From Oligoflexia bacterium (lineage in GTDB: Bacteria; Bdellovibrionota; UBA1018): a DNA stretch of 34,905 nucleotides. Below the pieces are notes generated by a model. That model was not told where the DNA came from and made no database searches. It saw nothing but the letters and a program-made list of their open reading frames with translations. The stretch covers positions 1 to 34,905 of the forward strand of contig CAIUGE010000020.1 in assembly GCA_903898645.1 (NCBI GenBank), in the 5' to 3' direction. The translations under genes were made by a program, and so were the position numbers. Positions 34,873-34,905 of the stretch are shown piece after piece (the stretch's first letter is position 1; every line of letters begins with the position of its first letter).

Positions 34873-34905
34873 ATGAGAGAAGACACGGTTAGACGGAAAA
34901 AAGCA
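34873..34905 (+). CDS. Partial gene running off the right edge
   Basis: ATG at 34873 follows AGGAG by seven bases and opens a frame for 11 codons (MREDTVRRKKA) to the end of the window. The strongly basic start would suit a DNA- or RNA-binding protein such as a transposase, but eleven residues cannot identify it. Its ribosome binding site lies in the stem of the nested hairpin just upstream. Confidence 0.5.
   Translation, partial: MREDTVRRKKA

Noticed and set aside
1-34905. tRNA or rRNA genes
   Set aside because: I found no T-arm-like GTTCGAATC segments with acceptor and anticodon stems in the gene-free regions, and no rRNA-like blocks.

Overview
The window is accessory-rich chromosome from a Gram-negative (diderm) bacterium. 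The diderm call rests on two complete tripartite exporters, each with its own TolC-family outer-membrane protein, plus LolA and several Sec signal peptides. No rRNA or tRNA gene is present and I cannot fix the lineage. Single-chain glycyl-tRNA synthetase, a PPDK, many signal-peptide proteins of unknown role and an exported protein with a toxin-like domain would fit a host-associated or predatory diderm, but that is inference.

Layout. 1-637: no intact gene; it holds the decayed remains of a glycine-rich secreted-protein gene. 638-7631: a tight block on the + strand, glyS, ppdK, UDP-glucose 6-dehydrogenase, UDP-glucuronate decarboxylase and galE, joined by overlaps (three are ATGA-type). 7632-8011: a spacer with a strong intrinsic terminator. 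8012-11143: galT, an M24-like pseudopeptidase and galK, again overlapping; with galE this completes a Leloir pathway. 11144-14339: a species-specific patch with an unrecognised repeat-containing protein and two divergent glycine-rich secreted proteins. 14340-21164: smc, lolA, yajQ, rimO and queG in one operon-like run. 21280-25485: TolC, a hairpin-less membrane-fusion protein and a MacB-type ABC transporter. 25486-25777: spacer with a decayed HicA-like domain. 25778-31349: AcrA, AcrB and a TolC lipoprotein; the last appears to start at AUU. 31373-32899: an exported protein ending in a HicA-like domain. 33074-34789 (- strand): a 571-residue alanine-rich protein. The right edge holds a nested hairpin that hides the ribosome binding site of a gene running off the window.

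How the genes work together. GalT, GalK and GalE convert galactose to UDP-glucose. UDP-glucose dehydrogenase and the decarboxylase take it on to UDP-glucuronate and UDP-xylose, so the two clusters together look like nucleotide-sugar supply for surface glycans. The two exporters would share the envelope with LolA-dependent lipoprotein traffic. The most novel candidates are the exported HicA-domain protein with a second, decayed HicA-like relic 7 kb upstream, the glycine-rich secreted family (two live copies and one dead), the alanine-rich protein, and the masked start at the right edge.
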